Program-made: the position numbers and the translations under genes
Notes under the pieces: generated by a model
Databases searched by the model: none
What the model was told of the DNA's origin: nothing
The model's input: only the letters and a program-made list of their open reading frames with translations
Part shown: positions 26,006-34,512 of the stretch, piece by piece
Numbering within the stretch: position 1 is the first letter of the stretch
Layout: each line of letters starts with the position of its first letter
Assembly (NCBI GenBank): GCA_019454125.1
Contig: CP075365.1
Coordinates: 2,474,218 to 2,538,217, forward strand
Origin: Fimbriimonadaceae bacterium
Lineage (GTDB): Bacteria; Armatimonadota; Fimbriimonadia; Fimbriimonadales; Fimbriimonadaceae
Direction of reading: 5' to 3'
Length of the DNA: 64,000 bases

Positions 26006-26011
26006 TATGAT
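26006..26011 (+). promoter_or_regulatory. Candidate -10 box (TATGAT)
   Basis: TATGAT preceded by GG lies 29 bases before the ATG of the TPR gene, giving a leader of about 23 bases. AAGG within that leader could serve for ribosome binding. No strong -35 is seen. Confidence 0.4.
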
Positions 26012-26040
26012 GGCCGCGTTAAGCAAGGTTCGGGCGCTGG

Positions 26041-26385
26041 ATGAACGTCGAGGAACTATACGAACGCGCGCTTAGCCTTCGGCACGAAGGGCGATATCCG
26101 GAGGCGCAGGCCGCATTTCAGGAAGTCTTGGGCAAGGCCCCTTTCCACACAAAATCTCGTTGGCAACTCGCTTTGATCCAAGGGTTTTTGGGTGACTTTG
26201 AAGGGTCGTTGGAAGCCTTGCGCACGCTCGCTTTCGAGGAGCCCGACGACCTTGACGTGCGGTACGACCTCGGCATGACCTACATGATGCTGGCCATGAA
26301 CGAGGAGGCCTGCGCCGAGTTCTCCGCGATCCTGGCCGTCGACCCGAACCACGAGAACGCCAGGCGCCAGATCGTCTACTGCTGA
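26041..26385 (+). CDS. Tetratricopeptide-repeat protein
   Basis: 114 residues made of about three TPR units: EELYERALSLRHEGRYPEAQ (in the N-terminal 25 residues), WQLALIQGFLGDFEGSLEALR, and LDVRYDLGMTYMMLAMNEEACAEF. These show the W/L/G/Y/A/F/A/P spacing of the repeat. No signal peptide, so probably a cytosolic adaptor. The partner is unknown; gene position between ftsH and a YfhO-like gene gives no firm clue. Confidence 0.82.
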   Translation: MNVEELYERALSLRHEGRYPEAQAAFQEVLGKAPFHTKSRWQLALIQGFLGDFEGSLEALRTLAFEEPDDLDVRYDLGMTYMMLAMNEEACAEFSAILAVDPNHENARRQIVYC

Positions 26386-26393
26386 CCTCAGGC

Positions 26394-26399
26394 TAAAAT
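26394..26399 (+). promoter_or_regulatory. Candidate -10 box (TAAAAT) for a leaderless start
   Basis: TAAAAT is six bases before the GTG at 26406 and no ribosome-binding sequence fits, so the YfhO-like gene may be read from a leaderless transcript. Confidence 0.42.
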
Positions 26400-26405
26400 C
26401 TGCGC

Positions 26406-28715
26406 GTGGAGTTCTTGCGGCGACATTGGCCCGTCGTCGTACTGCTGGTCGCGACCCTCCTCCCCGTGCTCCCCGGCCTCTTCAGCGGGAAGACGATCGG
26501 CCCCTTCGACCAGGTCGCCCAGTTCGCGCCGTGGCATAGACCTGCCCCCAAGGACACCTCCTGGAACGTGCTACAGGTGGACGGCGTGCTCCAGTTCTAC
26601 CCTTGGCGGAAGCTGGCCCTGCAAGCCTGGGGACGTGGCGAACTTCCCCTCTGGAACCCCTATCAGCTTTGCGGCACGCCCCTCCTCGCGAACTCGCAAA
26701 GCGGCGGCCTCTACCCCCCGCACATCCTCTTCGGAGTGGCGCGAGTTCCGACGGGCCTCGCCGTCGTGCTCCTCGCCTGGTTCCATCTCGCCGTCGCCTC
26801 GCTAGGGGCTCGGGCCCTTGCGCTTCGGCTCGGCGCCAACGAGGTCGGGGGTTTGCTCGCCGGGCTTCTCTTCGGCCTCTCACCCTTCATGCTTGCCTGG
26901 CTGCCCTTGGCGAGCGTTCCTTCGACCGTGGCCTGGGCACCCTGGTGCCTTGCCGGTGTTTTGCGGCTCTTCCAGACTCGCGCATGGCAAGCAACGGTTC
27001 CTTGGCTCGCTTTGCCCGTCGGAATGACGATGCTCGCCGGGCATCTGCAGTTCGCGGCCTATGTTCTCCTCGCCACCTTCCTCTTTGCGGTGGCGATGGC
27101 TTTCGCCCACGCGGTTGGAAAGAAGCCCGGATCGGGAAGGGCCCTGCTCTACGGAAGCGCGAGCCTGGCCCTCGGCGTCGCCATTTCGGCCGGGCACCTG
27201 CTTCCCGTCCTGAGCTATTCCCAAACCAGCCATCGTCGACAGGCTCCCTCGGGAGAAGGGTGGAAAGCCTACTCGGCCGGAGCACTGACGCCGATTGAAC
27301 TCGCCGGCGTCGCCTTCCCTTCCGCGGTGGGCACTCCGGACGGACGCATCCCCGGCTATGAAGAACCGCTCACCAACTACTGGCCCGCCTACTTGAAGCC
27401 CGGCGCAAACTACGCGGAAGGGGCGCTGATGCTCGGGCCCCTCGTGTGCCTCCTCTTCGGCCTGCGGCGAAAGGAGGTGACCCCGGAAATGGGCGCCCTG
27501 GCCGCCGTCGCGGGCCTCGGGCTCCTCGTCGCAATGGGGCCGGGGAGCCTGCCCCTCTATTTCGGCGTGCCGGGGTGGGCCGCCACCGGGAGCCCGGGGC
27601 GCGCCCTGGTGATCCCGCTCCTCGCCCTCAGCGTCCTGATCGGCACTGCGTGGCCGGGCGGTATCGACCCAGGACGGACCAAGCGGACCTTGGCCGGCCT
27701 TGCGTTGCTCGCCGTCGTCACCCTCGCCGTCGTGGCGAACGTGCCCCGACTGGCGTCCTGGCTCCCTGGGCTCGACATGTCGGCCATCGTCTCCGCGGAC
27801 GCCCTTCGCGCGATAGTCGGCCAGGTCTTGGCGACCTCGCTGCTTCTCGGCGTGGGTCTCGCCCTGTTGTTCGGACTCGACCCACGTAAGAGCGGCCCCC
27901 TTGCCGATGGCCGCTTGCGCGCAGGCCTGACCGCGCTCGTCCTGGCCCTCGTGTTCCGGGCGCAGACCCCCGGAGTGGTCTTCGGCGAGCCACTCGACTC
28001 GGCCGCGCCCGAATCGCCGCCGGCGGGCCGGGTCGCGTTCGTGAACCGGGGGTGGGGCTTGCTCGTCCCCCCGCCAAGAGCCCTGGCACCCCCGAACACG
28101 GCCGTGTTCCTTTCGCGTTATGACGTAGGCGGATACGATTCCCTCCTGAACGTTGAAACCGTTAACTGGCTCAAGGAAGTGGACGGAGGCCAGGATCCAG
28201 CTCCTAGCGAAAACGGCAACATGATGTTCGTTAAGCCAAGCTTTGAACCCGCAAAGCTTATGGAATCGGGCGTCACAGAAGTCTGGAGCGGCGAACGCCT
28301 CCCGCAATTGGCGACCGAGCCCGAGACCCGCGAGGGGACCCTTGTTTACAGGCTCCCCGGCCCGGGACGAGTCTCGCGCGCGGCGGGCACCGCGCAAGTC
28401 GTCAGCGACTCCGCGACGGAGACCGTCGTCCGGACGGACGGGCGCGGCCCCCTGGTGCTGCGAGACCGCAACTTGCCGGGTTGGACGGCCACGGTGGATG
28501 GGCGGCCCGTCCCGATTGCCGCCGGCTTCTGGCGGCAGGTAGACCTTCCAGATTCGGCAAAGACCGTGGTCTTCCGATACTGGCCGCCGGGCCTCGCCAC
28601 CGGCCTTCCAGTCTCCATCGCGGCTTGGACCCTTACCGCCGCACTGGTCGTTTTGGGTTCGAGACGGCGGAGGGAACTCGAAAAGGATTCGAACCGGGGC
28701 CCGGCCCAATTGTGA
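26406..28715 (+). CDS. YfhO-like multi-spanning membrane protein
   Basis: 769 residues. About twelve hydrophobic helices occupy the N-terminal two thirds, starting with WPVVVLLVATLLPVLPGLF, followed by the soluble segment FDQVAQFAPWHRPAP and LPLWNPYQLCGTPLLANSQ. That Asn-Pro-Tyr and 'LLANSQ' arrangement is typical of the YfhO/PMT-related family. The C-terminal 200 residues are extracytoplasmic beta-rich, ending with GWTATVDGRPVPI, a motif seen at the end of YfhO proteins. In Firmicutes YfhO relatives glycosylate lipoteichoic acid; here the substrate is unknown but a lipid-linked sugar transferase at the outer face of the inner membrane is likely. Start GTG. Confidence 0.85.
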   Translation: MEFLRRHWPVVVLLVATLLPVLPGLFSGKTIGPFDQVAQFAPWHRPAPKDTSWNVLQVDGVLQFYPWRKLALQAWGRGELPLWNPYQLCGTPLLANSQSGGLYPPHILFGVARVPTGLAVVLLAWFHLAVASLGARALALRLGANEVGGLLAGLLFGLSPFMLAWLPLASVPSTVAWAPWCLAGVLRLFQTRAWQATVPWLALPVGMTMLAGHLQFAAYVLLATFLFAVAMAFAHAVGKKPGSGRALLYGSASLALGVAISAGHLLPVLSYSQTSHRRQAPSGEGWKAYSAGALTPIELAGVAFPSAVGTPDGRIPGYEEPLTNYWPAYLKPGANYAEGALMLGPLVCLLFGLRRKEVTPEMGALAAVAGLGLLVAMGPGSLPLYFGVPGWAATGSPGRALVIPLLALSVLIGTAWPGGIDPGRTKRTLAGLALLAVVTLAVVANVPRLASWLPGLDMSAIVSADALRAIVGQVLATSLLLGVGLALLFGLDPRKSGPLADGRLRAGLTALVLALVFRAQTPGVVFGEPLDSAAPESPPAGRVAFVNRGWGLLVPPPRALAPPNTAVFLSRYDVGGYDSLLNVETVNWLKEVDGGQDPAPSENGNMMFVKPSFEPAKLMESGVTEVWSGERLPQLATEPETREGTLVYRLPGPGRVSRAAGTAQVVSDSATETVVRTDGRGPLVLRDRNLPGWTATVDGRPVPIAAGFWRQVDLPDSAKTVVFRYWPPGLATGLPVSIAAWTLTAALVVLGSRRRRELEKDSNRGPAQL

Positions 28716-28720
28716 CGAGA

Positions 28721-28743
28721 GTTATCCGATAACGGTGTATACT
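28721..28743 (+). promoter_or_regulatory. Promoter of the clpS pair with embedded palindrome
   Basis: A near-consensus -10 box TATACT (28738-28743) stands eight bases before the ATG at 28752. The 13-base palindrome GTTATCCGATAAC (28721-28733) fills the spacer where RNA polymerase binds, as an operator would. No -35 hexamer is recognisable at the usual distance. Confidence 0.5.
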
Positions 28744-28751
28744 GTCTGTCC

Positions 28752-29063
28752 ATGCCGATGGGCGCCCTCCACTGCACTTCAGCGCCGATCCTGCTGCCAG
28801 AGCCCGAACAGAAAACCCGTTACGAAGGGCGCTACGCCGTCGTGATTTTCAACAACGATCACACGCCGTACGAGGCGGTCGTGGGGATCCTGATGGCGGC
28901 CACCGCGTGCGAGAGGGAGGAGGCCGAGATCGAGACTTGGGAAGCCCATACCTACGGCCAGGCGCCCGTCCACTTCGACACCTTGCCGACCTGCGAAGAA
29001 GTCGCCGGGGTTATCAAGAGAATCGGCGTGGCGACCGAGATTAGAAAGGAGTGGGATGACTGA
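28752..29063 (+). CDS. clpS: ClpS-like adaptor protein, first of two
   Basis: 103 residues. After a variable N-terminal 25 residues, RYAVVIFNNDHTPYEAVVGIL matches the ClpS core (substrate pocket Asn-Asp), followed by AATACEREEAEIETWEAHTYGQAPV and a final helix. ClpS delivers proteins with N-degrons to ClpAP/ClpCP. The usual MxxVHxxG of the pocket is altered (TWEAHTYG), so specificity may differ. A potential leaderless start. The next gene, a paralogue, starts eight bases before this one ends. No clpA or clpC gene is in the window. Confidence 0.85.
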   Translation: MPMGALHCTSAPILLPEPEQKTRYEGRYAVVIFNNDHTPYEAVVGILMAATACEREEAEIETWEAHTYGQAPVHFDTLPTCEEVAGVIKRIGVATEIRKEWDD

Positions 29064-29361
29064 AAAGATCCTCATGGCTGGCGGCGTCGAGGCCCCAGAG
29101 CGGACCTCCAAGGAGAAGGTCGGGCCCGGCCACGACTGGATCGTCACCGTTTTCAACAACGACGTCAATACCTATGAAGAGGTGATGACCGTCCTCATCC
29201 TGGCCACCGCCTGCGACCAGGAGGAAGCCTACATCGAGGCTTGGGAGATCGACCACTTCGGCCAGTGCGTCGTCCACCGGGCGGACGAGAACGAGTGCCG
29301 TCTCGCCGCCGAAGTCATCGCAACCATCGGGATCCGGGTCGAAGCCAGTCCCGAAAGCTGA
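29056..29361 (+). CDS. ClpS-like adaptor protein, second of two
   Basis: 101 residues, paralogue of the preceding protein. The core reads DWIVTVFNNDVNTYEEVMTVL, then LATACDQEEAYIEAWEIDHFGQCVV and a C-terminal helix. Both have an extra residue pattern (ATAC...EEA.IE.WE) not found in classical ClpS, so they belong to one sub-branch and arose by tandem duplication. The first residues (20-25) differ entirely, which could change how each engages the unfoldase. The ATG is preceded by GGAG inside the first gene, so translation is coupled. Confidence 0.82.
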   Translation: MTEKILMAGGVEAPERTSKEKVGPGHDWIVTVFNNDVNTYEEVMTVLILATACDQEEAYIEAWEIDHFGQCVVHRADENECRLAAEVIATIGIRVEASPES

Positions 29362-29385
29362 CCCGCCGAATCCAGCGCCGGCGGG
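29362..29385 (+). terminator. Possible transcription-end hairpin after the clpS pair
   Basis: CCCGCCG at 29362-29368 pairs with CGGCGGG at 29379-29385 directly after the stop codon, with a 10-base loop. There is no T-run. A further palindrome GAGCCTTAAGGCTC (29398-29411) covers the stop of the convergent RNHCP gene. Confidence 0.35.
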
Positions 29386-29402
29386 CCAACCTCCACCGAG
29401 CC

Positions 29403-29933
29403 TTAAGGCTCCGCCAAGTTCTCCAATGGGAACGGCGGGTTGCCGATCGGGCGCACCGCCAGTGAGACCAGTAGGGCCGGGTTATCGTCGGCCGCGACGC
29501 GGTTCGAGCTCAGCCAGCCGCAATCACGGCAGCGGTGGACCAATGCCCACTCGCCGCCCCGGCGCACCCAGACCGCGATCGGCTCCATCAACCCCTCGCA
29601 CTCGGCCGCCCGGTCCCCGGGCGAAACGTCCAGGTGCAGACTGAAGAGGCAGGAGGGGCAGTGGTTCCGATGGCCCGAGCCCGCCCCATGCCAAGAGACG
29701 TGGGCCCCGCAGTTCCTGCAGGCGAAGCCGTCCAAGCCGGCGCCAGGATCCTTGAGCCGCTGGACCATGCGGTCCACGGGAATGACAGGCAGGCCCATCT
29801 GTTCCGCCTCTCGGGCGGCCTTCCGGGCAAGACGACGGTGCCGACGGTCCGGGCGCGAGCCCGCCTCGGACGCAGCATAAGGCTGTGAGTTCTTGTGACT
29901 TTTCTTCAAGGGAGAATCGCGTGGGTCGGGCAT
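29403..29933 (-). CDS. RNHCP domain protein
   Basis: 176 residues. A basic N-terminal region (PDRRHRRLARKAAREAE) is followed by the RNHCP zinc-ribbon-like domain: FACRNCGAHVSWHGAG, then HRNHCPSCLFSLHLDVSPGDR, a GLMEPIAVW strand, and HRCRDCGWLSSNRVAADDNP. The paired CxxC motifs (three pairs: CRNC, CPSC, CRDC) suggest metal binding. The family is named for the Arg-Asn-His-Cys-Pro motif; its function is not established. Proximity to chaperones and proteases may be coincidental. Convergent with the clpS pair. Confidence 0.88.
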   Translation of the reverse strand: MPDPRDSPLKKSHKNSQPYAASEAGSRPDRRHRRLARKAAREAEQMGLPVIPVDRMVQRLKDPGAGLDGFACRNCGAHVSWHGAGSGHRNHCPSCLFSLHLDVSPGDRAAECEGLMEPIAVWVRRGGEWALVHRCRDCGWLSSNRVAADDNPALLVSLAVRPIGNPPFPLENLAEP

Positions 29934-30106
29934 GGCTGGGCCATGCGACTTCGCAATGGAAGCTGCCGCGATTCCTGAGCCGGGCGAAAGCCGCGTTAAG
30001 CTCTCTCGGCGGAACCGACGGCGCTCGTCACAGAGACTGCACGTGTCATCAAAGGCTCCTCGAAGGGCCCCGAAGGGCTTCGTAAAATGATACCCCCGCC
30101 CCTCTC

Positions 30107-32539
30107 CTACTTCGTCAACGCCTGGCGAAGAACCTGGCTCATATCCTTGGCAAAGTGGGCCGTGATCCCCTTCCGAATGCTTTCCGGGACCTCCTCAAGA
30201 TAGTCCTTACGGTTCTCTTCCGGTAGCAGGATGGTCGTGACGCCCTCTCGATAGGCGGCCAGGATCTTTTCCTTCACGCCCCCGATCGGCAACACCTGGC
30301 CCGTCAAAGTGACCTCACCCGTCATGGCGAGGCGCGGCTTCACCGGGCGCCCGCTGAAGAGCGACGCGATCGCCGTCACCATGGTCACGCCGGCCGACGG
30401 CCCGTCCTTGGGCACAGAACCGGCCGGAACGTGGATATGGATCTCCGACCTTTCAAACTCCTGGGGGTCGATCTTGAGCTGCTTGGCGTGCGAGCGCACG
30501 TAGCTCAGCGCAGCCGTGACCGATTCCTTCATCACGTCGCCGAGTTGGCCCGTGACAATGAGCCCCTTGTTGCCGGGCATCCGCACCGCCTCGATGAAAA
30601 GGATCTCGCCCCCCACCGGGGTCCAAGCGAGGCCGACCGCCACGCCCGGCACGAGCTCCCGTTCCGTCACCGGGTCGTTCACAAACCGGGGCGCGCCGAG
30701 CGCTTCCTCGACGAACCGCTTTGTGACGGTGAGCTTGCCCTTGCGCCCCTCGGCAAAGAGGTAGGTGGCGCGCCGGATGACCGAAGCGATCTCGCGCTCC
30801 AGGTTGCGGACTCCCGCCTCGCGCGTGTAGTGCCGGATGAGGTGGACCAGGGCATCGTCCTTGACGACCACGCGGCGCGCGCTCAGTCCGTGCTCCTCCA
30901 AAAGCCGCCCCACCAAGTGCGTCTTGGCGATCATCAGCTTCTCCTCTTCCGTATAGCCCGCGAGCTCGATGACCTCCATCCGGTCGCGCAGCGGCGCGGG
31001 GACCGTGTCCATCCGGTTCGCCGTGGTGATGAAGAAGGCGTTTGACAGGTCGAACGGGGCATCGATATAGTGGTCGCGGAAGGCGTTGTTCTGCTGGGGG
31101 TCGAGGACTTCGAGCAACGCCGACGCGGGGTCGCCCCGGAAGTCCATCCCGAGCTTGTCGACCTCGTCCAAGACGAACACGGGGTTGTTCGATTCCGCCC
31201 GGCGCAGCCCCTGGATGATCTGCCCCGGCATCGAGCCGATGTACGTCCGGCGGTGGCCACGGATCTCCGCCTCGTCGCGCATACCGCCCAGCGAGATGCG
31301 CACAAACTTGCGGTCCATCGCCCGGGCGATGGATTTGCCGAGCGACGTCTTGCCCACGCCCGGGGGGCCGTAAAAGCAAAGGATCGGCTGGCGGACCGGC
31401 CCGTCCGTCTTCACCTTTCGCACGGCGAGGAACTCGATGATCCTGCGTTTGATCTTGTCCAGGCCGTAGTGGTCCTCGTCCAGCACCTGTCTGGCATGGG
31501 CGAGGTCAAGATTGTCGACCGTGGACTTTGCCCACGGCAAGGCGACCATCATCTCGACATAGGTGCGGGCGACGGTGTACTCCGGCGAACCGGGGTTGAT
31601 CCGGCGCAACCGGCTGAACTCCCGCTCGACCTCCTTGAGCGCCTCGGCCGTCATGCCACTTGCCTCGATCTGCTCCTGGAGCTCCGTGAGGTCGCCGACG
31701 TCGTCGAACTCGCCCAGTTCGCGCTGGATCGCCTTCAACTGTTCCCGGAGGAAGTAGTCGCGCTGGTTCTTGGAAAGTTCGGCCGTGACCTCGCTCTGTA
31801 CCTTGCTGGAAAGCTCCAGCACGCGCACCTCACGGCCAAGGATCTCGAGCAGCACGCGGAGCCGGTCGCGAACGTCAACGGCCTCCAGCACACGCTCCTT
31901 GTCCGCCACCGCCATGGGCATGTGCGCGGTGACGAGGTCCGCCACCACGTTCGCCTCCTGAACAGCCGTGGTCAGGCTGCGCAATTCGTCCGGCATCTGG
32001 GGCGCCAGCCGGACGGCTTGGTCGAAAAGGGCCGCGACGGATCGACGCAGCGCCTCGACCTCCTCCTTCTGCTCGGCGGGGACCGCCGGCTCTTCGATGA
32101 TCTCGATCTTCGCGCGAAGGTACGGGGTCTCTTGCAGGCGTTCGACGATGCGGAACCGCGAGATGCCCTGCACGATGAGCCGGACCGTGTCCGCCGACTT
32201 CATGAGCGTGCGGATGATGACCGCGCAGCCATATTCGTAAACGTCCTCGAACCCGGGCTCGTCGGTCTGGGGCTCTCTCTGAGTGATCGTCCCGATCACC
32301 CGGCTCGAACCCATCACGCTGTCGTCGATCAACTGGATCGAAGCCGGGCGCGAAACGCTCAGAGGGGCAATCAGCATGGGATAGACCACCGAGTCGCGCA
32401 AGGGCAACAGGTTCAGGACGTTCGGGACGTCTGGCTTCGGCTCGGCTTCCGGGTCAAGGTCGATCCCGGCTGTGACTTCGAGATCAGGCCCCGTGTCGGA
32501 CGTCTCGGAGTCTTCGACGGGCAGTTCAACTTCCTTCAT
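30107..32539 (-). CDS. lon: ATP-dependent Lon protease
   Basis: 810 residues: LON substrate-binding N-domain starting near 40 (LNLLPLRDSVVYPMLIAPLS), coiled-coil region, AAA domain with [15 protein letters not shown] (Walker A) and FVLDEVDKLG (Walker B), and the C-terminal serine-lysine protease with Ser715 in PKDGPSAGV and Lys758 in GGVKEK. It degrades damaged and regulatory proteins in the cytosol. The first 38 residues are an acidic extension. The ATG overlaps the stop of the hsp20 gene (ATGA), so chaperone and protease form an operon. A UUCG-capped hairpin lies about 30 bases past the stop. Confidence 0.97.
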   Translation of the reverse strand: MKEVELPVEDSETSDTGPDLEVTAGIDLDPEAEPKPDVPNVLNLLPLRDSVVYPMLIAPLSVSRPASIQLIDDSVMGSSRVIGTITQREPQTDEPGFEDVYEYGCAVIIRTLMKSADTVRLIVQGISRFRIVERLQETPYLRAKIEIIEEPAVPAEQKEEVEALRRSVAALFDQAVRLAPQMPDELRSLTTAVQEANVVADLVTAHMPMAVADKERVLEAVDVRDRLRVLLEILGREVRVLELSSKVQSEVTAELSKNQRDYFLREQLKAIQRELGEFDDVGDLTELQEQIEASGMTAEALKEVEREFSRLRRINPGSPEYTVARTYVEMMVALPWAKSTVDNLDLAHARQVLDEDHYGLDKIKRRIIEFLAVRKVKTDGPVRQPILCFYGPPGVGKTSLGKSIARAMDRKFVRISLGGMRDEAEIRGHRRTYIGSMPGQIIQGLRRAESNNPVFVLDEVDKLGMDFRGDPASALLEVLDPQQNNAFRDHYIDAPFDLSNAFFITTANRMDTVPAPLRDRMEVIELAGYTEEEKLMIAKTHLVGRLLEEHGLSARRVVVKDDALVHLIRHYTREAGVRNLEREIASVIRRATYLFAEGRKGKLTVTKRFVEEALGAPRFVNDPVTERELVPGVAVGLAWTPVGGEILFIEAVRMPGNKGLIVTGQLGDVMKESVTAALSYVRSHAKQLKIDPQEFERSEIHIHVPAGSVPKDGPSAGVTMVTAIASLFSGRPVKPRLAMTGEVTLTGQVLPIGGVKEKILAAYREGVTTILLPEENRKDYLEEVPESIRKGITAHFAKDMSQVLRQALTK

Positions 32540-32994
32540 CTAATCTTGTGGATCGTTACTCTCTTTAGAACGATGTCTTGGCCCTTGCTCTCCGCCTTTG
32601 GAAGGACCACGCTCAGAAAACCGATTGAGAGCTGGGTGCGGGCGTTCTCCGTGTCCAAGGGGATTTCCGGCAGAACGACCTCGCGGTAGAACTCCCCGCA
32701 CTCGATCTCTAGGTTGTGGGTCCGCACGCCTTCCTGCTGGAAGATCGAATCCTCGCTCCGCTCCCCGCGGATGACCAACGTGCGGCGCTCGGCGACATAG
32801 AGCAAGTTGATCTGCTCCGGGCGGACACCGGCGAGCTCCACCCTGACGACGACGAACTCAGGCAGTTCAAAGACATCGACCCGCGGCTCCCATTCTTTCT
32901 GGCGTGCGAACTGGGGGACCGCAGACGAAAACTCCTTTGCGATGCGCCTGATATAGCCGACGCGCAGCAGTTCTTCGATGTCCTGCTCCGACAC
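32536..32994 (-). CDS. Small heat-shock protein, Hsp20 family
   Basis: 152 residues from the GTG at 32994; the frame is open upstream but the extra part is antisense-like and crosses a terminator. The alpha-crystallin domain covers about 40-145: WEPRVDVFELPEFVVVRVEL (split here), GVRPEQINLLYVAERRTLVIRGER, FYREVVLPEIPLDTENART, and a GFLSVVLPKAE end, where the family has G-L-L. It holds unfolding proteins without ATP. It is co-transcribed with lon, which fits joint heat or stress control. A TACAAT is six bases upstream of the GTG. Confidence 0.92.
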   Translation of the reverse strand: MSEQDIEELLRVGYIRRIAKEFSSAVPQFARQKEWEPRVDVFELPEFVVVRVELAGVRPEQINLLYVAERRTLVIRGERSEDSIFQQEGVRTHNLEIECGEFYREVVLPEIPLDTENARTQLSIGFLSVVLPKAESKGQDIVLKRVTIHKIR

Positions 32995-33000
32995 GACCCT

Positions 33001-33006
33001 ATTGTA
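33001..33006 (-). promoter_or_regulatory. Candidate -10 box (TACAAT) for the hsp20-lon operon
   Basis: TACAAT on the minus strand lies six bases before the GTG at 32994, which fits a leaderless transcript. It is directly downstream of the terminator of the preceding prepilin gene, so the operon needs its own promoter here. No HrcA-type CIRCE repeat is visible. Confidence 0.5.
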
Positions 33007-33028
33007 CAGCGAGTCGCGCCTGCTACGC

Positions 33029-33066
33029 AGAAAAGAAAGACGGGCGAGGCTGTGCGCCTCGCCCGT
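33029..33066 (-). terminator. Rho-independent terminator of the prepilin gene
   Basis: On the minus strand CGGGCGAGGC-GCACA-GCCTCGCCCG forms a perfect 10-base stem (33041-33065) followed by TCTTTCTTTTCT. It stands 36 bases after the stop codon of the prepilin-like gene. This is the clearest intrinsic terminator in the window. Confidence 0.9.
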
Positions 33067-33101
33067 GGAGGGAGCCGTTGGCTCCGATCCGTTATGCCGG
33101 C

Positions 33102-34073
33102 TTACTGGCAGCCGCTGACGCCCTTGATAGCCCAAGAGCAGATGTCGCCGATAGCCTTCTTGTACTGGATCGAGCTGGCGTGGCCGTCGACGTACTGGGC
33201 AACGATCTGACCACCGAAGAGCTTCTCGCCGGCCTTGACGGCAGCGATGACGCCTGCGGAGTTCGGAGTGGTGCCCGCATACTGGCCGCTCTCGCCGCCG
33301 CTGAAGCTCCACTTACCGCCACCGATGTTCTTCCAGTAGAACTTGAAATGGGCGCCCTGGTCCTCCACCAGCTGCCGAACGGCAGTGAGTTCCTGAGCCG
33401 TCAGCCGGGACGAGTTAAGGAACCCAGAGTGGTTCTGCACGTCCGGGACCGCACTGTAGAAACCGGAGTCGACCATCTCGATCGTCGAAGCCGGGTACGG
33501 GATGGAAGTCTCAGGAACGGTCGCCGGCTGCTCATTCGTACCGGAATAGATACCGGACGGCGAGAGCCAAGCCGAGTTGTGGCCGTAGCTGTTCTGTCCG
33601 CCGTAGTTGTTGCCCGAGCAGCCGGCGCCGGTGCAGTTGTACTGCGTGGTCGCACCCGGCACGAACTTGTTCTCACCAGCGGGGTTCTGGAAGATGCCGA
33701 CGTTCTTGGTGTACGGCTTCAGCATGTAGACCCAGTAATACCGCTTCAGCGCCTCGGTGCCGCCGCCGGGGCCGCGGAGCATTTCCGCGTCCGGGACGAG
33801 GCCGCTCGCGCGGGTCGTGTCCACGTACTGCGGGCAGATGACGCTGGCGCCCTGGCCGTTGCCCGGGCAGTTAAACCGGTGGGGGAACAGGGTGTCGTCG
33901 TAATCGTCGATGTAGATCTTCGTCGCCAAGCCCAGCTGCTTCATGTTGCTGAGGTTTTGACTCTTCTTGGCGGCTTGCTTCGCCTGGGCGAAGACGGGGA
34001 ACAAAATGGCCGCAAGGATCGCAATGATTGCGATAACGACCAACAGCTCAATGAGCGTAAAGGCTCTTTTCAT
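33102..34073 (-). CDS. Prepilin-like secreted protein (DUF1559-like), second copy
   Basis: 323 residues from the ATG at 34073 (GGAG nine bases upstream); the frame extends 22 codons further without prepilin character. The leader [18 protein letters not shown] would be cut before Phe5 or so; here Ala precedes the Phe instead of the usual Gly, which is tolerated in this group. [24 protein letters not shown] follows in pieces. The C-terminal part has [16 protein letters not shown], the DGH motif typical of these proteins, and a final Cys. Codon choice and the strong terminator suggest high expression, perhaps a major surface pseudopilin. Confidence 0.9.
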   Translation of the reverse strand: MKRAFTLIELLVVIAIIAILAAILFPVFAQAKQAAKKSQNLSNMKQLGLATKIYIDDYDDTLFPHRFNCPGNGQGASVICPQYVDTTRASGLVPDAEMLRGPGGGTEALKRYYWVYMLKPYTKNVGIFQNPAGENKFVPGATTQYNCTGAGCSGNNYGGQNSYGHNSAWLSPSGIYSGTNEQPATVPETSIPYPASTIEMVDSGFYSAVPDVQNHSGFLNSSRLTAQELTAVRQLVEDQGAHFKFYWKNIGGGKWSFSGGESGQYAGTTPNSAGVIAAVKAGEKLFGGQIVAQYVDGHASSIQYKKAIGDICSWAIKGVSGCQ

Positions 34074-34387
34074 GGCTCTCTCCAACGTACAGACACCCCC
34101 GGTGGGGAGCCCTCGTCGCAAGACAGGAGTATGACGCACTCCAGGTGCCGAAAGATCGGTTCAGGGGCCCGAAAAGGCAGGATTGATGCCGGAAACTGGT
34201 TGAGTTCCTAGGCCTTGTTGCTCAACTTGGCGTTTTTGATAGACCAAATTGCACTTTCCTCGCCCTCCGCTGCTGAAACCGTTCAGGCCCCCGAGCTGAA
34301 CCTGGGCCCTCTCGCCCCTCAAAGTTTCCCGCGTCGCCCGCCGCCAGTCGCAACGACCGCCACACAGGTAAACTATCTGTTCCTCTC
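34074..34387. other. Intergenic region between prepilin gene and tRNA-Val
   Basis: About 310 bases. It should contain the prepilin promoter; CATACT on the minus strand at 34128-34133 is a candidate -10 that would give a leader of about 45-50 bases. Near the tRNA, TAAACT at 34369-34374 is a candidate -10, 13 bases before the mature 5' end. A weak GTTGAG/CTCAAC inverted repeat occurs near 34198-34226. Nothing else was recognised. Confidence 0.4.
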
Positions 34388-34462
34388 GGGCGGTTAGCTC
34401 AGCGGTAGAGCACTTCGTTCACACCGAAGGGGTCACAGGTTCAAATCCTGTACCGCCCACCA
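34388..34462 (+). tRNA. trnV: tRNA-Val (anticodon CAC)
   Basis: Complete cloverleaf: acceptor GGGCGGT with ACCGCCC, D arm GCTC/GAGC, anticodon stem CTTCG/CGAAG enclosing loop TTCACAC with CAC at 34-36, T arm ACAGG/CCTGT with TTCAAAT. Discriminator A and an encoded CCA at 34460-34462. It reads GUG valine codons. 75 bases. Confidence 0.96.
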
Positions 34463-34497
34463 TGCGCCTGGTCCAAAGTCACCACGCCTGGTCCGTC

Positions 34498-34503
34498 TAG
34501 ACT
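34498..34503 (+). promoter_or_regulatory. Candidate -10 box (TAGACT) for nadB
   Basis: TAGACT ends nine bases before the nadB ATG. GGAG lies in between, so a very short leader with some ribosome-binding character is possible. Confidence 0.35.
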
Positions 34504-34512
34504 CCGGAGCAG

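Noticed and set aside
30063-30090. UUCG-capped hairpin after lon
   Set aside because: Stem of only four base pairs and no T-run; not listed as a terminator.
31070-32689. 539-codon plus-strand frame
   Set aside because: Antisense to lon and hsp20.
32995-33312. Upstream extension of the hsp20 frame to 258 residues
   Set aside because: The extra 106 codons cross a strong terminator and lie out of frame over the end of the prepilin gene; the alpha-crystallin protein is complete without them.
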